Assembly: GCA_038380435.1 (NCBI GenBank)
Contig: JAWZYU010000011.1
Location: forward strand, 81,506,501-81,570,500
Direction: 5' to 3'
Origin: Ryuthela nishihirai
Taxonomy: Eukaryota; Arthropoda; Arachnida; Araneae; Heptathelidae
DNA: 64,000 nucleotides
Each line of letters begins with the position of its first letter. Positions within the stretch are counted from its first letter, which is position 1. The notes under the pieces are model-generated. The model did not search any database. It was not told the origin of the DNA and was given only the letters and a program-made list of their open reading frames with translations. Below, piece after piece: positions 19,725-33,400 of this stretch. Position numbers and translations under genes: made by a program.

Positions 19725-21230
19725 AAAGATTTATAAAACAACACAGACATTAAAATTATACTAGCAGACAAAATTGATCAAATAGCATGATATAACAATT
19801 GATAAAGACAATTATAATTATAACACCAAAATTAATAAAACTGTAAACAAATTAAATTGTCATAAAAATCACTAACAACCCCATACCAAATACACTACAG
19901 AAATTAACAAAATTAAGAAGTGATACATTTCTACCCACTGAAATCTCTAAGCCTGCCCTCCTCCCATGTACCCAGATATACCCCAGATGTTTATCAAAAT
20001 TAAGCTACATGAATCTTATCATCCATTCAAACCCCTAATCTCAAAAAGGAAATCATCAACATACAACCTCAAAGCACTCTACCACTTTTTTAAGCCTTTC
20101 CTTTCACCTACACAATATACTGCTAGCACAAGATATCATCTGAACCATCCTAAACACCCCTATCTCCTCAAACACAACAATGCATTCATTTGATGTTGTT
20201 TCTTTATAACTTAGCACACCAGTGCAGCAGTGATGTGACCGAAAACAGAATGGTCACAAAACATGAGACCCACAATGCAACAGTACTTTAGCGTACATGA
20301 AGCCCTGGACCGAACTACCTCATCCAACTGGTTTGTGGTAAATGAAAAAACCTGGGTTCAGACAGAGGGTGTACCCATGGGCTCCCCTCTCTCTGGACTA
20401 ATACTAGAAACAGCCCTGGCTAAAAGTAAACTTAAACCAACACTATACCTACATTATAGACAATATTTTAATATTCTGGGACCACAGCCAAGAGGAATTA
20501 TATAAACTTTCAGATATCTTTAATAACATTTTACCAACCATAAAATTTACACGCATCAATCAAACTAATCAAAAATGCAATACAATGGTGTACAGAAAAC
20601 CCATTTTTGTTCCAAATCTAATATCAGCTAAATCAAACCACTCTGCTTTGTATAAAGTAGCAGCTTTCAACACATATTTTTTATAGAACACATCGCTATG
20701 CCTCATCTAAAACTTTACTAAGAAATGAAATTAACTATATTTATGAAATAGGACAAGAAGCCGGCTATGAGAAATCTTTCATAATGAAAATCTATAATCA
20801 AGTCAAATACAAACTTAAACACATAACTCAACCAACACATGCACAACAAGAATCAATTAAACCTAATTATACTATAGCTTTCCCATACATACCAGGCTTC
20901 TCACATTCACTTAATAACATCTTAAAGAAATACAATACCAAAGCTTCTAGCACCGTAACAAATACAATAAAGAAAGTTGTACTTAACGACAGAGACAAAA
21001 CTAAATGCACGAGGAATATATAACATAAAAATTGACAACTGACACCAATTACTACGAAACAAAAATAACTACACAGGGAAAACATATAGACAAATTGACA
21101 ATTACATTACCAAATATGAAACAGACATTAAGAAAAAAATAGGCCACATAGTTCCACTCCAAACAATAATTCAAAACAATCTACCAGCAATTAAACTTGA
21201 TCATAAAAAACTGAAAAATAAAAATTAATT
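19725..21230 (+). mobile_element. Penelope-like element copy D, nearly whole coding region, many lesions
   Basis: The order is: a decayed PDKTD-like block (19740-19790); MFIKIKLHESYHPFKPLISKR and the S-T-Y-N-L segment at 19990-20080; the S-F-D-V-V block near 20185; YFSVHEALDRTTSSNWFVVN and GVPMGSPLSGL at 20270-20405. Next is L-Y-L-H-Y-R-Q-Y where Y-I-D-D belongs, so the active site is lost. FPYIPGFSHSLNNILKKYN at 20880-20940 and L-N-D-R-D-K at 20990 complete the RT region. After it 'G-I-Y-N-I' and 'Y-T-G-K-T-Y-R-Q' (21010-21090) look like a remnant of the GIY-YIG endonuclease that many PLEs carry C-terminally. About 200 bp after that are unrecognised. Confidence 0.85.
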
Positions 21231-21625
21231 TTCAATCCCATTCCATTACTTTCCTTAATCAATTTGTAGTAGAGCCATTCTATTTTAAATCAGACAGAAG
21301 GTGTCAAGTCAACCTCACAGACTCTATTCGAAAAAATATGTGAGAGTACCCTTCATAAGAACATTAGAATGGCATCTGAGTTTGATCAAAAATATATTTT
21401 CAAAAGTTATGGCTATTTGAAATTAATGGGTCAAAAATGGCATGTATTGATTCCTAATATTTCAAAAACTGTTGATCAAAATGTTTTCATTTACTTTTTA
21501 ATGAGATGATATCTGACTCGCACATATCAGAGATATTTGGTTCTTTTATCATTAATAGCAAATTTATGACAAATCCTCAAATTAAGATTAAAAATTCAGT
21601 TTCTTTTCTATTTCTTGTTCATGTT
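21231..21625. other. No gene seen
   Basis: Unrecognised AT-rich sequence ('ggcatctgagtttgatcaaa') that could be part of a repeat family, but I see no second copy in the window. Confidence 0.5.
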
Positions 21626-22615
21626 AGTGTTTAGTTACACATAAAAAGTAGAGCTTCACAATGCAGTAATTAAAATTAAATTAATATCTTTAATTTTCTA
21701 TGACACTGTTAAATATTTTAACAATAAAATATCTGTGTTACCTGGTATCAGAAGTAATAATGAGATTTAATGCTCTGTAGAGGAGGTGAGGAGAGGATCT
21801 TAATCAATGTAAGTTGAGACTTTATAAAGCCCTTGCCGACAAGTAATGAGTCACAGCAGATATGAAGTGGAGTCTGTGATGAGGGATGCTGATGAGTTGT
21901 TGTTTAAAGGGAAATTTTCTTCTGCTGATTGAAGTTTCGTGACTGCAATGGGGTCAGTAATAACCGATGATACACATGGTAGAATAGAGTGCTTATAAAT
22001 GTTAAAATCCATAATGTGTGTTTCCTGCCCTTAAAATGGTTGTCAGGTTGCAGTGAGCAGCCTTAAGCATTGTGCTAAAAGCAATTGTTTGTTGGGGGGG
22101 GGGGGTGCAATAAATTGCAATGTCATCAGCACACCTATGAAGTTCGGAGTGACTGGGAGATGTGTGGTTGGCCATAATGTGATCTGTATGTGAAGGTGGC
22201 AATAAGTGCATATAGAATACTGGTAACTTTCTGAGATTTGAGAATTTCAAGGAAATCTTCATTGAATGAATAAATTAAAATTTTCAATATTGTCCGTTGC
22301 ATTGGGACTATAATGAGTGTGATAAGTGTGTGATTAATTTAACATACTGTTAACAAAAATTACAGTAGAGGTTCACAGTGCAGTAATTAAAATTAAATTG
22401 AAATATTTAATTCTCTATGATACTGTTAAATATTTTAAAAGTTATTAAGGAGAAATTTACATACCGTACCACAGAGTATGGGTAGCAAGAGGAACTTCCA
22501 AGATGTTTTCGACTGACAAGTTTAATCTTCAATTTCTTGTTGGCAAGTGATGCCTCAGGTGATGATGGATGCAGATAATTTATTTGCTTAAGGTTCAGTG
22601 AAGGAAATAACCAAC
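21626..22615 (+). repeat. PLE-associated non-coding repeats, two tandem-like copies
   Basis: 21640-21730 and 22365-22450 share 'gcagtaattaaaattaaatt'. 21960-22330 matches 6210-6500 plus 6885-6930, and 22370-22620 matches 11950-12265. 21985 shows the unoccupied TA that corresponds to the mariner site at 12265. A run of G is at 22095-22107. Confidence 0.55.
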
Positions 22616-22617
22616 AA

Positions 22618-22864
22618 CATGGTCACAAAACACCAGTGTACCCCTTCATGTACACTAAAGTACTGTTGCATTTAACAGTACTTTAGCGTACATGAAGCCC
22701 TGGACCTAACTACCTCATCCAACTGGTTTGTGGTAAATAGAGAAACCGGGGTTCAGACAGAGGGTGTACCCATGGGCTCCTCTTTCTCTCTGGACTAATG
22801 GCTCATGCAGTATTGAGACATGTAGAAGAAACAGCCCTGGCTAAAAGTAAACTTAAACCGACAC
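22618..22864 (+). mobile_element. PLE fragment (RT palm) with internal 25-bp inverted duplication
   Basis: It encodes HEALDLTTSSNWF and the G-V-P-M-G-S motif, then stops at the same junction with the RTE leader as copy C does at 15396. 'ttcatgtacactaaagtact' and its near reverse complement (22646-22698) form a hairpin within the coding sequence, also shared with copy C. Confidence 0.85.
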
Positions 22865-24116
22865 TATACCAATGGAAGAGAAGGGACTGCCAGATAACTG
22901 TGGCCTACTGATCTACACTACTGTGGCGACTTTATTTTTTCTTCCCTGCTGAGGAGTGGTCAACCTACAGGGTCCTGCTTCTGACCATATATACCAACCT
23001 GAACAAAATAATGGCTCTGTGCTTGATTATGGATCCTGAACATGCTGCACTGGTGGGCTTCTGTAGAGGGAAAATCTTCTGTTGTGTTATCTGTTTGTGA
23101 GTTGACAGCTCCAATTGAATAGATTCACAGGATATGTTTTATCAGCTGGTGGATAATCCTGAGCAGAGGTCATCGCAGGCACCTGAACTCTTGCTTCTAC
23201 TGGCATTGTCAAATTCTACATTGGAGGAAGTCTTCCAGTGTAGATGGCTTCAGCCTTTAATGGTGGGGAACGGGTATTTTCCCTGTGTCTGTGATTAGGG
23301 GGCTGTTTCATATTGTTGGCATTTCCTCTCTCAATAAACATAGTTTTTTAAACATCCCACTAACCATTTTCTCTCCATAGTTAGTTGGAATGTGAGGACT
23401 CTACACAGAGATTATTCTCTTGATGTTCCAACACAAGAATTCCACCTTTATAATTTAGATATTCTTGGCTTGCAAGAAACCAGATGGATAGATAAAAAGG
23501 TCAGATTCTTAAAGATAATCTTAAATTTCTCTTCAAGGAGGAAAAATAAAAGGCATCTCTAAGGCGTATATTTGTTTCTCAGCAGACACATTAGTGATGC
23601 TCTTCTAAGATATAAGTGCATTAATGAAAGGTTTTTTACAGCTAAATTTCAGACCAACATTAAAGACCAGAATGTTATCTGCTGTTATGCCCCCCACTGA
23701 GGATGAGGGTGAGAAGAATGGGTTGCAGACAGCTTAAAGATATTTTGAGTTCTGTCAAGAAAGGAGGATTTACTTTGAGGAAGGGTGATAGGCTCTTTTG
23801 GTATTCATAGCTGCAATCGGCAGCGTCTCCTACATGTAAGTAAACTTAATAGTTAGAAAATAACTAATACTTTTAAAATAACTATACAAGCAACGCGACA
23901 TGCATAAAGACATGTGGGTTTCACCAGATGAGCTGCATAAGAATATGATAGATTATATATTAATTAACAACAAATGGGCTAGTTCTGTTAGGAATACCAG
24001 TCACATAGGGAGCTGAAATTGGATCTGACCATTATCTTGTTAAAAGTGTCTTGCAACTTAAACTTAAGAAGTGTTGTGCTAAGGTTAAAAAATTTACCTT
24101 TAACACTGAAGCTCTG

Positions 24117-25259
24117 GGTTGGGTTGTTTTACCTCTGAGCGGCACTTTTCTGCACACCATGGGCTAAATGGCCAGATCACGTTGTCCCTGTAGGCTCAGA
24201 GAAGGTTGGGGAGGGGACCCACTGGAACAGCTGTTGGGAGATAGATGGTAGCCTCCCGTCAAGGCCATCCAGTGGATTCCAGCGTGTTCTTTAACGTGCA
24301 CAGGGCATGGCTCTCCCACACACAGGGCCACAGCTTAATGCCCCATCTTTCGAACGGCAGTGTTTCCAAGCCCATCGGTGTCCCCTACTGACCGTGGGCA
24401 GGGCGGGGAATTTTGCGGAGATAAATCTCAACATTGACCCAGCTGGGATTCGAACCTGGGAATACAGATTAGGATGTGATGCCCCCTCATTCACTTTTAC
24501 TTTACCTTAACCAGTTTTGCTTAATTTACGTTATATTTATCATTTTGGGGATTTTTATTTCATTTTTGGCATCACAGCGCTTGTTTCCAAGAACATAGGA
24601 GTTGCGCAACTCTGAACTTTCGATTGTCACCCGCTAAAGCGCGTGCACAAGGACATGCCCACTCTTGCGTCATAGCTTGCTTCGTTCGTCAATGTATGCA
24701 AATGTCTTTCCCGGTGTGCAACATGACACGTGCAGGCTCTGTAGCCTTTTGTTATAACCTGGGGACATGTTAATCTCAGTGAGTGTGGTGTGAGCATGGA
24801 GTAGCACAAGTAGTGAGAGTTTAGTCGGTGGAGTTGGTGTTGAGTGTTGGAGTTTTGTTGAAGAGTTTGTATCCACAAATGATGTAATATCTTCATTGAA
24901 GTTTTGGTGAGTGATTTTTGGAAATAAATTTGTTTTGTTATTTAAACCTTTTCGAATCTTTAGTAATTTTTTCTCTTGAGCAACTTTAATTGTTTTGGTT
25001 AGAACTAGTATTTAGAATTGACAATTGTTTAATATTTTTGAATTCTTTCTCATTAACGCTCACTGGTATTTTGAACCCTAATTAAACTTTATTTTTTGAC
25101 AATTTGTTAATTATTGCCTCGCGCCCAACTCAGCTATCCGGAGCATAAAAATAATTGGATCAGACAAAGAGTCCAAAACTTAATAAACTTTAAAAGTATT
25201 TCAATTCTTTGGAGCATTACAAGGAGTGTGGTGAGCTACCGACTGAGCCACCCCCGCTC
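24117..25259 (-). mobile_element. SINE-A inside RTE copy 4, itself split by a solo LTR
   Basis: The body lies at 24117-24470 and the tRNA-like head at 25226-25259, both reverse-complemented. The target duplication CACTGAAGCTCTG is at 24104-24116 and 25260-25272. The two SINE parts join exactly once the LTR and one AGGA are removed. Confidence 0.92.
24475..25221 (+). mobile_element. Solo LTR, 747 bp, 4-bp target duplication
   Basis: It begins TGTGATGCC and ends GGAGCATTACA, the TG...CA form of an LTR. AGGA is found immediately on both sides (24471-24474 and 25222-25225). An AATAAA signal lies at 24923-24928. The end sequence and internal words ('cttgagcaactttaatt', 'tttggagcatta') are shared with the LTR at 62826-63512 and the LTR-like segment ending at 43276, so this is one family. 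A 4-bp duplication suits Gypsy-type integrases (inference). A solo LTR arises by LTR-LTR recombination. Confidence 0.9.
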
Positions 25260-25973
25260 CACTGAAGCTCTGAAAAACCCATTTATAGCTAAAGATTACT
25301 ATGATAGGTAGTGATTATGACAGTCATAGTTTGCTTACTATTGAAGTTGAGGAAGAATGGGGACATTTCAAACAGGCGTTTTTGGAAACTAACATTACAC
25401 TTTTACGAAAAAAGGAGCAGAGGAGACAAAATTATTTGAGGGATAAGGAACTTGAGCTTATTTCAGAAGAAAAAACTGCAACAATGTCCTTAATCAATGC
25501 CCTACTAGCCCTAATAGAAAGCATTATAGAGAGCTTTTAATAAACATGTAAAGGAACAGTTAGCTGCTGATAAGAATCTTTGGTTTGGTGGCTTGACTGA
25601 CATAGCTGAAGAAGCAGTTAAACTGCACAACAGCAGAGAGCTGTACCAGATAGTTAATGTTTTGTGTGGTAGAAAATGAACTGGTATGCAGGGATTGAAG
25701 GATAAACAAGGTAAGTATATAGAAGACGAGGATTCTGTCATGGCTAGGTGGGCTGAGAATTTCAGTGATATTCTAAACAATGTGGCTAGTTCTATTCCCA
25801 TTGTTTGCAATGATGATAGATGCATTGGTGGCTTTAATGTTGGCCCTATAACACAATCTGAAGTTATTGTGGCTGTTTCTAAACTTAAACTACATAAATC
25901 CCCAGAGGTAGATGAAATTACTATGGAAATGCTTAGAGCTGGGAATGTTTCGGTTACCACATGGATGGACTGT

Positions 25974-26384
25974 TTCCAGGAGAACGTAGGTTCGAATCCC
26001 ACTCATGGCAATATCAATTTTTGTAGCTTATTATTTCATGCGTTCAGATGTACAAATTTCTTCTCTCTTTTAGTGGTCTTAAAAATTTCTTACAAAATAT
26101 GTGTAATATACATATATTTAGTATTTTTATTTTCAAGCTATTGAAAGTTTTTCAGTTTTATTTACTTTTTAACAACAGGTTTCATCTAAATCTTGTAAAT
26201 TACTGGATGACACCACTGCATACATATATAGTAAAAATGACGTATTTATTTTGTATATGTGCTGAAACTATTTCATTATAATATTAAACATAGGACAAGA
26301 GGAACTTTAAATTTTTCTATAGCAAAAAATAAAATTTATGGCTGTAGCGAAGAATGTAAAGTCTATTAATCAATAAATATTTTG
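25974..26384. other. Short tRNA-like 3' half, then no gene
   Basis: 25985-26022 has a T-arm-like 'gtaggttcgaatcccac' and would fit the end of a tRNA-derived repeat. The 5' half is missing, so it is not a tRNA gene. The rest is AT-rich. Confidence 0.4.
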
Positions 26385-26600
26385 TGGAAATAATTTTGAC
26401 GGCATATGGAAATTGAACCTGCATTTCTCCAGAAACATGCCAGACTATTTTACCATTGAACTAAATGCCAGCTCTGTCTTTTTTCCACTGAGATAAGACT
26501 TTAAACTCTTAGTTTGCCTACACTGGTGTAAATAGCTTCTATAGTGACATTGTGCATTAAGTTGTTGACACAAAGAATATCTAATTTTTGTAATTAACTT
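26385..26600 (-). mobile_element. Diverged SINE-B-like copy
   Basis: On the minus strand 'ttcaatggtaaaatagtctgg', 'tctggagaaatgcaggttc' and the following 'ccatatgccg' parallel the SINE-B tRNA-like core (see 52022-52762), with many changes. It lies about 100 bp before the KIFAP3 exon. Confidence 0.5.
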
Positions 26601-26717
26601 CTATTGTGTCACTGATCACAGATTATTCTACTCATACTTTAATATAGCAGTGATTTTATTAATTGATTTTTATCTTTCACTTAGATAGTAATAAACTTAT
26701 AATTTTTGTTTGTTTAG

Positions 26718-27427
<710 letters not shown>

Positions 27428-27755
27428 CGAGTCCCAGCTGGGTCAGCGTTGAGATTTATCTCCACAAAACTTCCTGCCCTGCCCAAGATCAGTAGGGGAC
27501 ACCGATAGGCTTGGAAAGGCCGCCGTCTGTCGGATGGGACGTTAAGCCGTGGCCCCATGTGCAGGAGAGACATACCATGTGCACATTAAAGAACACTCTG
27601 GATGGCCTTGATGGGAGGTTACCATCTATCTCCGAACAGCTGTTCCAGTGGGTCCCCTTCCCCAACCTTCTCTGAGCCTTCGGGATCCTTGTGGCCTGAC
27701 CATTTAGCCCATTCTGTATTAAAAAGTGCCGCTCAGAGGTAGAACAATCCAACTT
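27428..27755 (+). mobile_element. SINE-A truncated at the B box
   Basis: It starts 'cgagtcccagctgggtcag', so the A box and most of the tRNA head are missing. The rest of the body and 3' end are well preserved. Confidence 0.9.
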
Positions 27756-28052
27756 AATTTAAGTAAGACTTTTTCAGAGTGATATAGTGAAAACGGGATC
27801 TGGAAATGCAATTCACCCTTCCAGGGTCCCACTTGAAAAACTGGTTTGCATTCAGAGGCCTAGCTATTTTTACACTATAATTAGCCAAAAATAAATTTTG
27901 TTTTAAAATTTTTTGCCAAATAACTAAATGAAAGGAATTATGGCATGTTATGTGCCAAATTAATCACCATTTATTCTGGATTTTCTGAAAATAAAATGTT
28001 ACACAAAAAGACTATTTAATGTGTTTTTTATGGAGGCATGTAATAAAAAAAC
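27756..28052. other. No gene seen
   Basis: AT-rich intronic spacer between a SINE and a LINE. Confidence 0.6.
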
Positions 28053-29502
28053 GGATTGAAGGATAAACAAGGTAAGGTTATAGAAGGTGAGGATTCTGTC
28101 ATGGTTAGGTGGGCTGAGCATTTCAGTGATATTCTAAACAATGTGGTTAGTTCTATTCCCATTGATTGCAATGATGATAGATGCATTGGTGGCTTTAATG
28201 TTGGCCTTATAACACAATCTGAAGTTATTTTGGCTGTTTCTAAACTTAAACTATATAAATCCCCAGGGGTAGATGAAATTACTACAGAAATGCTTAGAGC
28301 TCGGAATGTTTCGTTTACCACTTGGATGACTGAAATTCTGAATATCTTTTATAATAAAGGCATGGTTCCTAAGGATTTTACCAGAGCTATTGTTATCCCT
28401 ATTTCCAAAAAAGGTGGTCGCAGTTCTTGTGATAACTATAGGGGTATCAGCCTACTCTCTGTTCCAGGTAAAGTTCTTTCCATGATTGTGCTTAATAGAA
28501 TTAAGAATCCGGTTGACAGTCAATTGTGTGATGAGCAATGTGGATTCAGAAGCGGTAGGGGATGTGTGGATCAGATATTTTCACTTAGGCAGATTCTTGA
28601 GAAATGTTTAGAGTTTCAGAAACCTTTGGTTGCTAGCTTTGTTGATTTCAAAAAGGCTTTCGACTCTGTTGATCGTCATAATTTGTGGTTGATTGTGAAA
28701 TGATATGCTATACCAGACAAGTTAGTTAACATTATGAAAGCTCTCTATAATAACATTGAGTCATATGTGAGAGTTGGTAAGGCTTGTAACAATTGGTTTA
28801 GCATTACTTCTGGTGTTCGACAAGGGTGCATCTTGTCTCCTTTTCTCTTTAGTTTGGTTGTTGATTATGTTAAGCGAAATTCACTTCAAGGGAAAGATTT
28901 TGGCCTTAATTGGGCTGGAGATACGAAAATTTCTGATTTAGATTATGCTGATGATTTAGCCCTTTTGGCAAATGATGTTGATGAGATGAACTCTTTCATT
29001 CGAGCTGTTGATGAAACTGGTAGTTGAGTAGGTTTGGTTATAAACAGAGAGAAAACTACAGTGATGAAAATTGGTCAAGCAGGCTGTGATTCACTTAATC
29101 TGAATGGTTGCAGTCTTGAGCAGGTGTCACAGTTTAATTATCATGGGAGCTATGTAACAGGATACTGGTGATGTGCAAATGAGATTAATAGATGAATAGA
29201 GATTGCTGCCAGGGCTTATAGGGAGGTTTGGAGAAATAGGTGTATACACTTAAACACTAAAATTAGTCTGTGTAATAGTTTGGTTCTTTCTAAGGTTAAT
29301 GATGATAGTGAAACTTGGACTCTTTGTAAGCAAGATAACAGGAAACTAGATGCTTACGTAGTATCTTGGGCATTTGGTGGTTCAACTTTGTAAGCAATGA
29401 TGAGGTTATGCAAAGGAGTCAGCAACCTCCTTTAAGCAGCATATTGTGTAGAGAGAAACTTCGCTGGTTTGGCCGTGTTGCCTATATGGATAATTATAAG
29501 AC
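28053..29502 (+). mobile_element. RTE-like LINE copy 5, RT region, 5'- and 3'-truncated
   Basis: It begins at G-L-K-D-K-Q-G-K before the RT and is open to 28703, covering KSPGVDEI, NYRGISLL and FVDFKKAFDSVD. A TGA replaces TCA (Ser) at 28701-28703. It reopens at 28734-29027 with SGVRQGCILSPFLF and the catalytic YADD (in LDYADDLALL), then stops by an AGA-to-TGA type change after DETGS. From 29028 to 29502 the 3' region is decayed and ends without the (GAT)n tail. Confidence 0.88.
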
Positions 29503-30424
29503 ACGCAGATATGGCTCCAATTAGCTGCAGCTGTGTCTTTGCTCCATTGAAACAGTACATTCCGTGAACCAAAGATAACTCTTACCAGTTTCATTATCAC
29601 TTTTGGTAAATAATCTCATGAATGATGAAAATTCTAGATATATTGAAAAAGGTTTAAACTGGAAAAGAGAGAGGAAAATGAAAACCAGAATAATTCATAT
29701 CACCTCTGGTGAATATGAGAGTCTTCAAAGAAAATGAAGTTACCTACTTTTGCACTCCTTAAAAGTTTGAATTTGAACTATTGGATGATTGAGACAATGC
29801 AAATAGTAGTATATTATCAACTAAGATTTTTCAATTAACTCTCATAACACTTAAATTGTGTTCCTCACCCAACCTGGGTGTAATGGGTCAGCTCATTGCT
29901 ACCAGTGGAAACTTCATAACCTTCACATTCCACCATCAAAATTTCTAATTTGTAGAATAAATACATAGTTTGTAATACGCGCATAAAAATTTCGAATTTT
30001 CAACTTTTTGTACCAGTCAGAAGGTGCAATTGTAGCTTTTGGTAAAATTTTCAGAAAGTGAGAATCATAATGTTCATCAATACCTATCCAACATTAAAAA
30101 AAAATTAATTTTACACTAAAATGAAAAAAATTTGATGTCTATAGACAGACAACAAACTTGAAAATATTATATATATACACCCAATTCTATTTTTACACGC
30201 ATTTGATTTAACATAGTTTAGAAAAACAATTCAAATTCTCGTTTTACACGATTTTTTTGATCTAACGTGGTTTAAATGGTGTCTTTTTAAAAAACTCCAT
30301 TTGAATTTAATTCTGAAAAAATATTCCTATTAAAAAAAAAGTTCCTAGAATTTACATTTATAACAAAGATGCTGCTTTTATGGTCACATTTTTCGAAGTA
30401 GTTTTAACTTTGAAAATGTACTAT
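29503..30424. other. No gene; contains half of a foldback-type repeat
   Basis: 29868-29960 ('cctgggtgtaatgggtcag', 'ttcacattccaccatcaaa') is the inverse of 35650-35745. It therefore belongs to the same non-coding repeat as 35275-35775. The rest is AT-rich and unrecognised. Confidence 0.55.
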
Positions 30425-30479
30425 AGATACATCATCATCATCATCCTCAAGCAGCCATGGGCTACGGAGGTCCAACCAG

Positions 30480-33400
30480 ACCGTGCAATTTAGTTCTCCA
30501 AGCAAGTCTATCCTGAGCTACATCTACTGCATCTGGCCACTGCACAATTCTAACAAGGTCCTGTTTGACATTGTCTGCCTACCGCATCCTAGGTCTCCCC
30601 TTCTTTCTGAGGCCTTTAGGCACACTGTTCATAATCCTATTCGCCAATCTATAATTATTCATACGGGCAACATGGCCAAACCAACGGAGTCTCTCTCTGC
30701 ACAATATGTTGCTTAAAGGAGGTTGCAAACTCCTTTGCCTAACCTCATCATTAGTTACAAAGTTGAACCACCTAATGCCCAAGATACTGCTTAAGCATCT
30801 GGAATCAAAAGCATCTAGTTTCCTGTTATCTTGTTTACAAAGTGTCCAAGTTTCACTACCATAACTAACCCTAGAAAGAACCAAACTATTATACAGTCTA
30901 ATTTTAGTCTTTAGGTGTATACGCCTATTTCTCCACACACTCCATAGATTCTTAAAAGTCCCGGCAGCAATCCCTATTCGTCTGTTAATCTCATGCCGCA
31001 CATCACCATTATCTGTTACATAGCTCCCAAGATAATTAAACTGTGACACCTGCTCGAGACTGCAACCATTCAGATTAACTGAATCACAGTCTGCCTGACC
31101 AATTTTCATCACTTTAGTTTTCTCTCTGTTTATAACCAAACCTACTCTACTACCAGTCTCATCAACAGCTTGAATGAAAGAGTTCATCTCATCAACATCA
31201 TTTGCCAAAAGGGCTAAATCATCAGCATAATCTAAATTAGAAAATTTCGTATCTACAGACCACTTAAGGCCAAAATCTTTCCCTTGAAGTGTATTTCGCA
31301 TAACATAATCAATAACCAAGCTAAAGAGAAAAGGAGACAAAATGCACCCTTGTCGAACACCAGAAGTAATGCTAAACCAATTGCTACAAGCCTTACCAAC
31401 TCTCACACACGACTCAGTGTTATTATAGAGAGCTTTATAATGTTAACTAACTTGTCTGGTACAGCATATGATCCCACAATCAACCACAAATTATGACGTT
31501 CAACAGAGTCGAAACCCTTTTTTTGAAATCAACAAAGCTAGCAACCAAAGGTTTCTGAAACTCTAAACATTTCTCAAGAATCTGCCTAAGTGAAAATATC
31601 TGATCCACACATCCCCTACCACTTCTGAATCCACATTGCTCATCACACAATTGATTGTCAACCAGATTCTTAATTCTATTAAACACAATCATGGAAAGAA
31701 CTTTACCTGGAACAGAGAGTAGGCTGATACCCCTATAATTATCACAAGAACTGCGATCACCTTTTTTGAAAATAGGGATAACAATAGCTCTGGTAAAATC
31801 CTTAGGAACCATGCCTTTATCATAAAAGATATTCAGAATTTCAATCATCCAAGTGGTAACCGAAACATTCCCAGCTCTAAGCATTTCCGTAGTAATTTCA
31901 TCTACCCCTGGGGATTTATGAAGTGTAAGTTTAGAAACAGCCAAAATAACTTAAGATTGTGTTATAGGGCCAACATTAAAGCCACCAATGCATCTATCAT
32001 CATTGCAAACAATGGGAGTAGAACTAACTACATTGTTTAGAACATCACTGAAATGTTCAGCCCACCTTGCCATGACAGAATCCTCCCCTTCTATAACCTT
32101 ACCTTGTTTATCCTTCAATCCTTGTATGCCTGTCCGTTTTCTACCACACAAAACATTAACTATCTGGTACAGCTCTCTGCTGTTGTGCTGTCTAACTGCT
32201 TCCTCGGCTTTGTCAGCCAAACCATCAAGCCAAAGATTCTTATCAGCAGCTAACTGATCTTTTACACGTTTATTAAGTTCTCTGTAATGCTTTCTATTAG
32301 GACTAGTAGGATATTGATTAAAGACATTCCTGCAGTTCTTTCTTTCCGAAATAAGCTCAAGTGCCTTATCACTCAGATAATTCTGTCTCTTCTGCTCCTT
32401 TTTTCCTAAAAGAGTACTGTTAGTGTCCAAAAAAGCCTGTTTAAAATGATCCCATTCTTCCTCAACTTCAGTAGTAAGCAAACCATGACTGTCATAATGA
32501 CTAAGTAACCTATCATGGTAAGCTTTGGCTATAACTGGATCTTTCAGAGCTTCAGTATTAAAAGTAAATTTTTTAACCCTAGCACAACACTTTTTAAGTT
32601 TAAGTTGCAACACACTTTTAACAAGGTAATGGTCAGATCCAATTTCAGCTCCCCTATATGCCCTGGTATTCCTAACAGAACTAGCCCATTTGCTGTTAAT
32701 TAATATGTAATCAATCATATTCTTATGCAGCTCATCAGGTGAAACCCATGTGTACTTATGTATGTTGCGGTGTTTGTAATAAGTGTTAGTTATTCTGATT
32801 CCATTGAGTTTACTTACCTGTAGGTGCCCCTTACACTCGGACATCTTTTAACTGATCATTTTACCTCCACTTTTTGCATTTTTGAAATTTACAGGTTATT
32901 TTAACAGGTTATGATTTTACGGCTTTGTTATTTATTCAGCATCTGACCTAGGTCATTTACACCTAGGTTAGTTTTATCCATTGTATATACTGTATATATA
33001 TATAAATATTTGTTCTTTTACACATATTTTTATCATGTTTTTTTGTTATATATATTTGTTGGTTTTGTCTTTACTTGTTTTACACTTGTTGCAATTTTTG
33101 TAGTGTATTTTATCATCTTTATATATTGCTTTTAACATTGGTTGTAGGTTTCCACGATTTTTATCTCTTATTTTTCTATTTGTCTTTGTCTGGCGCATTA
33201 TGGCCTTAGTTGCCGCTGCGCCACTAAACCTCAAACAACAACAACAACTTACCTGTAGGAGACGCTGTCCATTGCCATTGCAACTACCAATACCAAAAGG
33301 GCCTATTACTGCTCCCCAAAGGTCAGAGTCAGTACCAACTTTGGCATTGAAGTCACCAAGAACAAGGGTAATATCTCCTTTCTTGACAGAATTCAAAATA

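Larger units (their letters stand above)
22865..25973 (+). mobile_element. RTE-like LINE copy 4, interrupted by SINE-A and a solo LTR
   Basis: The 5' leader is at 22865-23250. The endonuclease remnant follows at 23370-23760 (W-N-V-R-T-L, L-Q-E-T-R-W, C-Y-A-P codons still visible, with frameshifts) and the S-D-H segment at about 24020. The LINE resumes after the SINE at 25260 with E-A-L-K, EVEEEWGHFKQAF (25335-25380) and the linker 25560-25960 (MARWAENFSDILNN). It stops at about 25973 before the RT core. The last open stretch (25686-25973) then runs into unrelated DNA with a tRNA-like 3' half ('ggttcgaatccc'). Confidence 0.85.
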
